Origin: Streptomyces zhaozhouensis
GTDB taxonomy: Bacteria; Actinomycetota; Actinomycetes; Streptomycetales; Streptomycetaceae
Length of the DNA stretch: 64,000 nucleotides
Assembly (NCBI RefSeq): GCF_900230195.1
Contig: NZ_OCNE01000005.1
Span: 62,001-126,000, forward strand
Reading direction: 5' to 3'
How positions within the stretch are numbered: the stretch's first letter is position 1; each line of letters starts with the position of its first letter. The notes under the pieces are model-generated. The model saw only the letters and a list, made by a program, of their open reading frames with translations. It was not told where the DNA came from and did no database searches. Of this stretch, positions 57,621 through 64,000 are shown in pieces. A program made the position numbers and the translations under genes.

Positions 57621-60572
57621 TCACGCTCCTTCCGTTGTCCTGGTTTCCGTTGCTCGGTCGTGGTGCCGGGTGCCGCGCCGGGCCCCGGGTCGGTCGCCCG
57701 TGCGGGACGGGACGCCCTCGCCGTCCCCCGCCCGCAGGCGGAGCACCGAGGGGACCTCGGGGCCGAGGGCCAGCCGCAGCAGGCCGTGGCCGATGCCCGC
57801 GAGGCCGTTCAGCAGGCCGGGCGTCGGCACGCCGTCGGGCGTGCCGCAGCGCGGGCCTTCGCGTTCGATGGCGTGCAGCAGCCGGGTCACCGCGGGGTGG
57901 GCGGGCGGGCCTTCGCCCCTCGTGTCCGCCACCAGCGGTTCCAGCAGGCCGAGTTCGCCGTGGCAGAGCGAGTGGTCCGGTCCCGGCGCCCGGTCGGCGA
58001 GCCGCTCGCGGTGCGCGGCGCGCGCGGCGGCCGAGCCGCCGGCCAGCAGCGTGCCGGCGAGGCCGGCGCACCAGCCGAGGTCGGCGGCGGGGGGCGCGGC
58101 GGCGGTCGGGCGGCCCAGCGCGAGGTCGACGCCGGCGCTCCCCCGCAGCAGGCCGGGCGCGGCCGGGGGCGTGGCGCGTTCCAGGCGCGCGGTGAGCGCG
58201 GCGGCGAGCGCGGCGGCCCCCGGCGTGCCCCGGGCGCGCAGCGCCTCGGCGCCGAGCAGGGCGCCGGCGAGGCCGTCGGCGAGGTCGGCCGTGTCGGCGC
58301 GCGCGGCGGCCGAGGCGAGCGCGGTCCGCGCGTCGGGCAGCGCGGCGGTCAGCTCCTCGCTGTCCAGCAGCCGCGCCAGCCGGGCGGTGGCGTAGGCGAG
58401 GCCGCCGACGCCGTGGAACCCGCCGGGCCCGACGGCGTCCGCCAGTTCGGGGTGGGCGGCCAGCAGCCGCAGGGTGGCGGGCAGCGGGCGGGTGACGGCG
58501 TCGGCCGCCGCCGTCAGGTAGCGGTCGCGGCCGGTGGCGCGGCCCAGCTCGGCCAGGAACAGGGCCGTGCCGGGGTAGCCGTCGGCGAGCGCGGCGCCCT
58601 GCGGGTGGAGGAACCAGCGGCGTGCGCCCAGCAGATGGAGACCGGCCCAGTTGACGCGTGCCCCGTCCGTCCTGGCCAGCGCGAGCAGCCGGTCGCCCAC
58701 GTTCTCGGCGAGCGCGCTCGCCCATTCGGCCCCGGGCGGCGCGCCCACGGCGGTGCCCGGCGGCACGGGCGGCGTCCCGGGGTCGGCGCGGTGGCCGGCG
58801 AACGGCCGCGTGGTGGCGAGGGAGGCGCGCACCACCCAGTCCTGGAAGCCGCGTTCCGTCTCGTCCCAGCCGCGCAGCGCGGCGACGGCGGCGGCCAGTC
58901 CCGGGCCCGGCAGGACGTCCGGCACGGTGCGGCCGGTCGCGGTGCGCACGTCGGCGGAGCCGGGGGTGGTGGTCAGCAGCGGGATGTCGCCGTCGAGCAG
59001 CTCGGCCAGCTCGTGGTCGGCGAGCGCGGCGGGGCGGGGGCGTCCGGTGTCCTCGTGGAGGGCGGCGAAGGCGCGGCGCCTGGCGGCCAGGGTTCGCAGC
59101 GCCTCGGGTGCGGTGGCCTCGGCGAGCAGGTCGGCGTACTCCTGGCTCGGGCGGACGACCAGCCGGGTGCGCTCCTCCGCGAAACGTATCAACGGGCCGT
59201 CTTCGGCGGTGAGTTCGGCGGCGTGCGCGGACAGCAGGCGGTGTGCGGCGCGGAAGCCGTCGCGCAGCGCGCCGGCGTGGTCGGCCGGCACGGGCGGGGC
59301 GTGCGGCGGCGGGAGGGTGGGGCGGTTGGGTCCGCCGGGCCAGGGCAGCCGCCCGCGGACCAGCCGCATCCGGTCGGTGCCGGCGTCCTCCCAGGTGGGG
59401 AGGTGTCCGGGGGTGAGCTGGCCGGCGTGGGCGCCGACGGCCGAGCTGTCGATGGCGCCGGCCTCGCCGAGCAGCGGCTGCGGCAGCACGGCGGTGCGGT
59501 GCGCCGACTCGGCGAGGGCGTCCGCCGCCGGGTCGGGGCCGCCGTCGGTCAGCGGCGGGGCCGAGGGGTGGAAGAGGGTCTCCACGTCGACCACCACGGG
59601 GTGGCCGCCGGCCGCGATGACGTTCTCTGCGTGGATGTCGACCGCGCGGACGGCCTGGAGCAGCGCGAGTTGCGCGCCGGTACGCGCGTAGAAGGCCGCG
59701 ACCTCGGCCTCGTGGGCGCAGGGCGCCGGGGCGACGAAGCCGGCCCAGCCGTAGCCGTCGCGCGGCAGCAGCTCGACGGCGCGCGGCGCCAGGTCCGGGC
59801 GCCGGCGGGCGAACCATTCCAGCAGCTCGTTCCACCGGGCGTGCGCCCCCAGGGGCCGGGGCTTGTGGACCAGCCGGCGGCCGTCGGCGAACTCCAGCAG
59901 CGCGACCGTCCGGCCGCCGGCGTGCGGGTCGCCGAGCCCCAGGCGGACCCGGGTCGGCGCGCCGGGGACGGCGTCGCCGGCCAGCAGGGTGGCGGCCAGG
60001 GCGGCGCGGTCGGCGCGCCACCGGCCGAGCAGCTCGACGGCGACGTCGACGGCGGTCAGGCAGCGTCCGCCCCACAGCCGGCCCAACACCGGGTGTCCCG
60101 CGAGGAGTTCGGTGAGGGCGGGGCGGGTGGCGAGGGCGCGCAGCGCCTCGTCGAAGCGGTCTGTGGGCGTGGCGCCGGTCAACTCCCCCGCCGCGCGCGC
60201 CTTGTGGACGTGGCCGACCAGCGTGCGCGCCCCGGCCGTGGCGAGTTGGGCGGCGAGCCAGCGGCGGGTGCCGGCCCACACCGCGCGCGCGTCGGCGTCC
60301 CGCGCGGCGGGCGCGGCGGCGGCGAAGGCGGCGTCGGCCGCCGCCAGCAGCGGCGCCAACGGCGGCGCCAGCAGCCCCGCGAGGTCCTGCGCCGGGCGCG
60401 GGGCCGGGGCCGGCGGCCGCGCGGGCGCCGCCGCGAGGGCGCGCTCGACGTACGCGGCCCAGGGCGGCGGCCCGTCGGTGGCCCGCTCGTCCTCGTCGCG
60501 GGCCGGCAGCCACCACGGGGCGGCAACGCCCGTCCCGCGACGGGCGTTCGGCGGCGCGGTGACTGGGTGCAT
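57621..60572 (-). CDS. lanM: Class II lanthipeptide synthetase LanM
   Basis: The 983-residue protein matches LanM length and layout. The dehydratase half (DUF4135) has RRLVHKPRPLG with the ATP-contacting Lys, VDIHAENVIAAGG with Asp, His and Asn, and VVVDVETLFH with the metal-binding Asp and Glu. All key kinase-like residues are present. The C-terminal LanC-like cyclase has GFHGVGGLAYATARL and the zinc ligands in DLGWCAGLAG (Cys) and SLCHGELG (Cys, His). It should phosphorylate and eliminate Ser/Thr on a leader-bearing peptide and cyclise Cys. The only adjacent small gene encodes a Cys-free peptide. The start faces an iron box about 75 bp upstream. No protease or exporter gene adjoins. Confidence 0.93.
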   Translation of the reverse strand: MHPVTAPPNARRGTGVAAPWWLPARDEDERATDGPPPWAAYVERALAAAPARPPAPAPRPAQDLAGLLAPPLAPLLAAADAAFAAAAPAARDADARAVWAGTRRWLAAQLATAGARTLVGHVHKARAAGELTGATPTDRFDEALRALATRPALTELLAGHPVLGRLWGGRCLTAVDVAVELLGRWRADRAALAATLLAGDAVPGAPTRVRLGLGDPHAGGRTVALLEFADGRRLVHKPRPLGAHARWNELLEWFARRRPDLAPRAVELLPRDGYGWAGFVAPAPCAHEAEVAAFYARTGAQLALLQAVRAVDIHAENVIAAGGHPVVVDVETLFHPSAPPLTDGGPDPAADALAESAHRTAVLPQPLLGEAGAIDSSAVGAHAGQLTPGHLPTWEDAGTDRMRLVRGRLPWPGGPNRPTLPPPHAPPVPADHAGALRDGFRAAHRLLSAHAAELTAEDGPLIRFAEERTRLVVRPSQEYADLLAEATAPEALRTLAARRRAFAALHEDTGRPRPAALADHELAELLDGDIPLLTTTPGSADVRTATGRTVPDVLPGPGLAAAVAALRGWDETERGFQDWVVRASLATTRPFAGHRADPGTPPVPPGTAVGAPPGAEWASALAENVGDRLLALARTDGARVNWAGLHLLGARRWFLHPQGAALADGYPGTALFLAELGRATGRDRYLTAAADAVTRPLPATLRLLAAHPELADAVGPGGFHGVGGLAYATARLARLLDSEELTAALPDARTALASAAARADTADLADGLAGALLGAEALRARGTPGAAALAAALTARLERATPPAAPGLLRGSAGVDLALGRPTAAAPPAADLGWCAGLAGTLLAGGSAAARAAHRERLADRAPGPDHSLCHGELGLLEPLVADTRGEGPPAHPAVTRLLHAIEREGPRCGTPDGVPTPGLLNGLAGIGHGLLRLALGPEVPSVLRLRAGDGEGVPSRTGDRPGARRGTRHHDRATETRTTEGA

Positions 60573-60606
60573 GGGACGACTCTTTCAGAACGGGCAGGGC
60601 CGGTCA

Positions 60607-60628
60607 TGGGGGAAACTCCCCCAGTTTC
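60607..60628. promoter_or_regulatory. Overlapping dyads in the LanM leader
   Basis: TGGGGGA-AAC-TCCCCCA (60607-60623) and GAAACT-CCCCC-AGTTTC (60612-60628) are two overlapping perfect inverted repeats between the iron box and the LanM start. They could be a second operator or alternative leader hairpins. Confidence 0.45.
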
Positions 60629-60646
60629 TCCACAGCCGGAAAGCGC

Positions 60647-60665
60647 TAAGGTGAGGCTAACCTAA
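60647..60665. promoter_or_regulatory. Iron box (DmdR/IdeR-type operator)
   Basis: TAAGGTGAGGCTAACCTAA matches the 19-bp actinobacterial iron-box consensus TTAGGTTAGGCTAACCTAA at 17 positions. It lies in the divergent region, 72 bp before the AMP ligase start and 74 bp before the LanM start. Fe(II)-loaded DmdR/IdeR would repress one or both genes when iron is sufficient. Confidence 0.85.
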
Positions 60666-60737
60666 GTTGAGGATCGCTCCTCGGCTCGCAGGACACCGCC
60701 GTCCGCCCCGTCTCCGCGCTTCCCCCAGGAGGTCCCG

Positions 60738-62387
60738 GTGTTCCCTCCGTCCGCCCCCGTCCCCCAGGCCGCCCCGGACCAGCCCCCCGCGCCCGGCTGG
60801 CCCGAGGAGGACGCCGACCGCTACCGCGCCGCCGGCCACTGGCGCGGGGAGACCCTCGGCCGGGTGCTGCGCGACCGCGCCGTGGCCCACCCCGACCGGG
60901 TGGCCCTGGTGGACGGGCCGCGCCGCTGGAGCTACGCCCGGCTGGACGCCGCGGTCGACCGGATGGCCGCAGGACTCTCCGCCCTCGGACTGGTCCCCGG
61001 CGACCGCGTCGTGGTGCGCCTCCCCAACGCCGCCGAGTTCTTCGAGCTTCTGCTGGCCCTCCTCCGGCTCGGCGCGCTCCCGGTCCTCGCCCAACCGGCC
61101 GACCGGGACGCCGAGTTGCGCAACCTGTGCGCCTCCGCCGAGGCCGTCGCCCTGGTGGTCGGCGACCAGGGCGACGGACACGACGTCCGCACCCTCGCGA
61201 GCCGGGTCCGCCGTCGGGTGCCCTCGCTCTCCCACGTGCTGGTGGCCGGCGAGCCCGGGGCGCACACCCCGCTGGACGCCGTACCCACCGACCCGGTCCG
61301 CCCGTCGCACGGGCCGAGGCCGTCCGATCCCGCGCTGCTGCGCCCCTCCGGCTCGTCGACCGGCGCGCCCCGGCTGGTGGCGCGCACCCACGACGACCTG
61401 CTGCACCAACTGCGGACCGCCGGTGAGGTCTCCGGCGTCGACGCCTCCGCGGTCTTTCTCTGCGCCCTTCCCGCCGGTTCCACGCTGGCGCTGAGCGCCC
61501 CCGGCGCGCTCGGTACCCTGTGCGCCGGGGGGCGCGTGGTGGTCTGTCCGCACCCGGCGCCGGACACCGCGTTCCCGCTGATCGCGCGGGAGAGGGTCAC
61601 CCACACCACGCTCGTCCCCCCGCTTGCCGGAAGCTGGATCGCGGCCGCGACGACCACCCTGCACGACCTGTCCTCCCTCCGACTGCTCCAGGTGGGCGGC
61701 GCCCCGCTGGCCGAAAGGACCGCGCGCCGGGTCGCGCCGGCGCTGGGCTGCGCGCTGCAACAGCTCTACACGACGGCCGAGGGGCTGGTCAGCGCGACCC
61801 GGCTGGACGACCCGGTGGAGACCGTGGTCACCACCCAGGGCCGCCCGCTCTCCCCGGACGTCGAGGCCCGCGTGGTGGACGGCGACGAGGCCGAGGTGCC
61901 GCCCGGCGAGCCGGGGCAACTGCTGCTCCGCGGCCCGGCCACCGTCCGCGGCTACTGGCGCGCGCCGGAGGAGGGCCGCTTCGCCTTCACCCCCGACGGG
62001 TTCCACCGCACCGGCGACCTGGTGCGGCGCACGGAACGCGGCGACCTGGTGGTGGTCGGCCGGGTCAGGCGTCAGATCAACAGGGGCGGCCAGCAGTTCG
62101 CGCCCGAGGAGGTCGAGAACCACCTGCTGGCCCACCCGGCCGTGTACGACGCGCGGATCGTCGGCGTCCCCGACCCGTCGCTCGGCGCCCGGGTCGGAGC
62201 CCAACTCGTCGCACGCCCCGGCGCGACACCGCCCTCCCGGGATGTTGTCCGGGCGTTTCTGCGGGACCGCGGCCTGGCCGAGTACAAGATCCCCGAGCGG
62301 GTCGAGTGCCTGCCCGCCCTCCCGCACGCCGATCCACCCCCCACCCCCCGGGCCCTGACGGGGACCGCGCCGGCGGGCCGACCCTGA
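60738..62387 (+). CDS. 2,3-dihydroxybenzoate-AMP ligase homologue lacking catalytic Lys
   Basis: The 549-residue protein follows EntE/DhbE from end to end: RPSGSSTGAPRLVARTHDDL, PLIARERVTHTTLVPPLAGS, LQQLYTTAEGLVSATRLDDP and GRVRRQINRGGQQFAPEEVE. Several key sites differ. The P-loop lysine (STGxxK) is Arg. The DhbE substrate-pocket HNY is replaced by S-T-L as I align it. The C-terminal A10 motif, where GKVSK supplies the adenylation lysine, reads PPPTPRALTG without Lys. It may be inactive, or may activate another acid by an altered mechanism. The GTG follows AGGAGG by five bases. The iron box upstream suggests an iron-starvation, siderophore-type origin. Confidence 0.85.
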   Translation: MFPPSAPVPQAAPDQPPAPGWPEEDADRYRAAGHWRGETLGRVLRDRAVAHPDRVALVDGPRRWSYARLDAAVDRMAAGLSALGLVPGDRVVVRLPNAAEFFELLLALLRLGALPVLAQPADRDAELRNLCASAEAVALVVGDQGDGHDVRTLASRVRRRVPSLSHVLVAGEPGAHTPLDAVPTDPVRPSHGPRPSDPALLRPSGSSTGAPRLVARTHDDLLHQLRTAGEVSGVDASAVFLCALPAGSTLALSAPGALGTLCAGGRVVVCPHPAPDTAFPLIARERVTHTTLVPPLAGSWIAAATTTLHDLSSLRLLQVGGAPLAERTARRVAPALGCALQQLYTTAEGLVSATRLDDPVETVVTTQGRPLSPDVEARVVDGDEAEVPPGEPGQLLLRGPATVRGYWRAPEEGRFAFTPDGFHRTGDLVRRTERGDLVVVGRVRRQINRGGQQFAPEEVENHLLAHPAVYDARIVGVPDPSLGARVGAQLVARPGATPPSRDVVRAFLRDRGLAEYKIPERVECLPALPHADPPPTPRALTGTAPAGRP

Positions 62388-62640
62388 GGCCGCCGGCGGG
62401 AGGAGACCCGAACATCGGCGAACTCCCGTACCCGGCAAGTCCGTTCACGCCAGGCCCACGCCATGGAACTGGCACACGGAGGGGCCCAGACGCCCCGTAC
62501 CGCCACCCCTCCGGGGGACGCGTCCGCACCCCCGCCCCGGCTACGGTTCCCGGGTCGCGCACCGGTGCACCAGGCGACGTCCCGGCCCGCGCCGCCCGTC
62601 GGCGACGCGGTGCGAATATCCGTACGAGAAGGGAAGAACT

Positions 62641-62877
62641 GTGCCCATGGTGTTCGAGAACGGCGGTCCTTCGGACCGCATCAGCGGTGTCACGTGGGTC
62701 AAGAGCGCCGCGAGCGCGGGCGACGGCAACTGCGTCGAGCTGGCGGCGCTCCCGAACGGCGAGGTCGCGGTCCGCAACTCCCGCTTCCCCCAGGGACCGG
62801 CGCTGGTGTACACGCCCGCGGAGATGCGGGCCTTCGTCTCCGGGGTGCGGTCGGGCGATTTCGATTCGCTGCTGTGA
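62641..62877 (+). CDS. DUF397 family protein
   Basis: The 78-residue protein has the DUF397 pattern: ISGVTWVKSAASAGDGNCVE and LAALPNGEVAVRNSRFPQGP, ending with a MRAFVSGVRSGDFDSLL helix. These small actinobacterial proteins are nearly always encoded beside a DUF5753/Scr1-type XRE regulator and are thought to be its partner. Here the regulator follows 107 bp downstream rather than preceding it. A GTG at 62641, after AAGGGAAG, is preferred over the ATG two codons later. The hairpin at 62896 ends the transcript. The 253 bp upstream show no gene. Confidence 0.88.
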   Translation: MPMVFENGGPSDRISGVTWVKSAASAGDGNCVELAALPNGEVAVRNSRFPQGPALVYTPAEMRAFVSGVRSGDFDSLL

Positions 62878-62895
62878 CGACCCGGTGAGGACCTG

Positions 62896-62920
62896 AACCG
62901 CCCTGCCCCGCAGGGCGGTT
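62896..62920 (+). terminator. Hairpin terminator after DUF397
   Basis: AACCGCCCTG and CAGGGCGGTT form a perfect 10-bp stem with a CCCCG loop, 18 bases after the stop. It separates the DUF397 gene from the regulator downstream. Confidence 0.75.
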
Positions 62921-62984
62921 GCGCGGACAGCCGCACTTCCGTCGGGGATACTGAACGTCGACATCCCTACCACGGAGCGTGCCC

Positions 62985-63938
62985 ATGTCCGTTAGCGGTC
63001 CCAGCCGACTCACCGTCGCCGCCTCCGGCGACCCGTGCGCCACGCGCTGGGGCACGCCGGAGGCGGCGCAGCGGGTGCTGGGCGAGAGCCTGCGCCAGCT
63101 GCGCCACGACGCCGGGTTGACGTTGCGGGAGGTCGCCGAGCCACTGCGGGGCTCGGAGGCCAAGGTGAGCCGGCTGGAGCGGGGCGCCGGCTCGCCCAAG
63201 GAGCGCGACATCGAGGACCTGATCGTCTTCTTCCGCGTCCCCGACGAGAAGGCCAGGGAGATCCGGGCGCTGCTGCGGCAGGCCAGGGAGAGCCCCTGGT
63301 GGTCGCAGTTCAGCGACGTGACGCCCAGCTACCTGCGCCGGCTGATAGGGCTGGAGGGATCGGCCGCCGGCATCCACACCTACGAGAACCACGTGGTGCC
63401 CGGCCTCCTCCAGACCGAGGAGTACGCCAGGGCCGTGATCAGGGCGGCGCTGCCGCAGGCCGACCTCATGACCGTGGAGCGGAAGGTCGAGCTGCGGGTC
63501 TCCCGGCAGAAGGTGCTCCAGTCGGCGCAGCCTCCGATGGTCCGCGCCCTGCTGGACGAGGCGATCCTGCGCCGCCCGGTCGGCGACTACGGCGTGATGT
63601 GGCGGCAGTTGCGCCATCTGCGGGAGGTCGCGCGGCGCCCGTCCGTGCGGCTGCGGGTCGTGGAGTTCGAGCAGGGCACCGGGCGCGTTCCGCACTACCC
63701 CATCACCCGGCTGCACTTCGGGGACGGCGGGCCTTCCGAGCTGGTCTACGTGGAGCATCTGGAGAGCGCGACCTATGTGACGCGTCCCACCGAACTGGAG
63801 CGCTACCGCAGCCTGTTGGAGGAGGTCGGCGAGGCGGCCTCCGGCTGGGAGCGCACCGAGGAGCTGCTGACCGGGGCCATCGAGGAGTACCGGCGCAAGG
63901 ACCTGGGGGACCGGCGGGCCCGCGGCCGCGCGCGGTGA
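62985..63938 (+). CDS. XRE regulator with DUF5753 (Scr1-type) domain
   Basis: The 317-residue protein has an XRE helix-turn-helix at about 30-80 (LRQLRHDAGLTLREVAEPLR then GSEAKVSRLERGAGSPKERD). A DUF5753 domain follows, with WWSQFSD, IHTYENHVVPGLLQTEEYAR, VMWRQLRHLREVARRPSVRL and VEFEQGTGR. The family includes developmental regulators such as BldB-partner and Scr1-like proteins, usually paired with a DUF397 or BldB-like gene. The ATG at 62985 is spaced seven bases from GGAG; the GTG at 62979 would be too close. The partner DUF397 gene lies upstream, the reverse of the common order. Confidence 0.9.
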   Translation: MSVSGPSRLTVAASGDPCATRWGTPEAAQRVLGESLRQLRHDAGLTLREVAEPLRGSEAKVSRLERGAGSPKERDIEDLIVFFRVPDEKAREIRALLRQARESPWWSQFSDVTPSYLRRLIGLEGSAAGIHTYENHVVPGLLQTEEYARAVIRAALPQADLMTVERKVELRVSRQKVLQSAQPPMVRALLDEAILRRPVGDYGVMWRQLRHLREVARRPSVRLRVVEFEQGTGRVPHYPITRLHFGDGGPSELVYVEHLESATYVTRPTELERYRSLLEEVGEAASGWERTEELLTGAIEEYRRKDLGDRRARGRAR

Positions 63939-63944
63939 GCGGGG

Positions 63945-64000
63945 TCAGGTCGCGGCGACCCCGCACCAGCCGGTCCACTCGTCGGTGCGCTGCGGCGGCT
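63945..64000 (-). CDS. C-terminal end of a gene running in from the right
   Basis: On the minus strand one frame ends with PPQRTDEWTGWCGVAAT followed by TGA at 63945-63947. Every complete codon before the stop has G or C at the third position, as in genuine genes here. The rest of the gene lies outside the window, and the product is not recognisable. It converges on the DUF5753 regulator with a 6-bp gap. Confidence 0.5.
   Translation of the reverse strand, partial: PPQRTDEWTGWCGVAAT

Noticed and set aside
57319..60516. A 1065-codon minus-strand frame overlapping lanM
   Set aside because: It is another phase of the lanM strand with Arg/Pro-rich content and no motifs. The lanM frame explains every conserved residue.
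62463..62640. A small plus-strand frame before the DUF397 gene
   Set aside because: It continues antiphase through the DUF397 gene, is Pro/Arg-rich and lacks a ribosome site.
1..64000. tRNA, rRNA, insertion sequences, integrase or phage attachment sites
   Set aside because: No T-loop-like motifs in cloverleaf context, no transposase or integrase motifs, and no terminal inverted repeats were seen on reading through.

Overview
The window is high-GC actinobacterial DNA, most likely from Streptomyces or a close relative. The signs are very strong G/C bias at third codon positions, many GTG starts, rare TTA (bldA-type) codons, a DmdR/IdeR-type iron box, a SAM-IV-like riboswitch, a DUF397 plus DUF5753 regulator pair, and a dense mix of secondary-metabolism, secreted-enzyme and regulatory genes. 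I saw no rRNA, tRNA, IS element or CRISPR array. All assignments come from reading motifs by eye; no search was run.

Layout. Positions 2-5224 hold the 3' part of an NRPS ending LLM-C-A-T-C (LLM is a luciferase-like monooxygenase). Positions 5277-13315 hold mixed metabolic genes: a PLP enzyme, an aldonolactone oxidase, a pyruvyltransferase-like protein, TetR, an APH-fold kinase, a flavin monooxygenase and a LigB-type dioxygenase. Two secreted pectate lyases (PL1 and PL9) follow behind a LacI-type palindrome. Next come an OYE/MerR divergent pair, a lipoprotein, a TauE permease, several one-component regulators beside their likely targets, and a GlxA/DJ-1 pair. Positions 26430-38675 carry a 3651-residue PKS-NRPS (AMP ligase-ACP-KS-AT-ACP-LLM-C-A-T-C) and its exporter. 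It points toward the left-edge NRPS, so two homologous LLM-C-A-T-C modules lie in inverted orientation about 21 kb apart.

The right half carries TerB, AraC and DHFR-like genes; a SAM-IV-like riboswitch before a class V aminotransferase; a PL7 alginate lyase; a Ser/Thr kinase followed by an FHA protein; a LysR/MFS pair; and a two-component system followed by an SLC13 permease and glycerate kinase. The two-component operon and the permease operon share an operator-like motif. A TTA-containing LAL regulator comes next.

The most unusual locus is 57410-62387. An intact class II lanthipeptide synthetase (LanM) is followed after four bases by a short gene whose product has no cysteine. Opposite LanM, across a near-consensus iron box, lies a homologue of 2,3-dihydroxybenzoate-AMP ligase that lacks the usual catalytic lysine. 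This could be an iron-regulated RiPP-like system of unfamiliar type. TTA codons near the starts of the PKS-NRPS, the Ser/Thr kinase and the LAL regulator suggest developmental control. The right end holds the DUF397/DUF5753 pair and the tail of one more gene.
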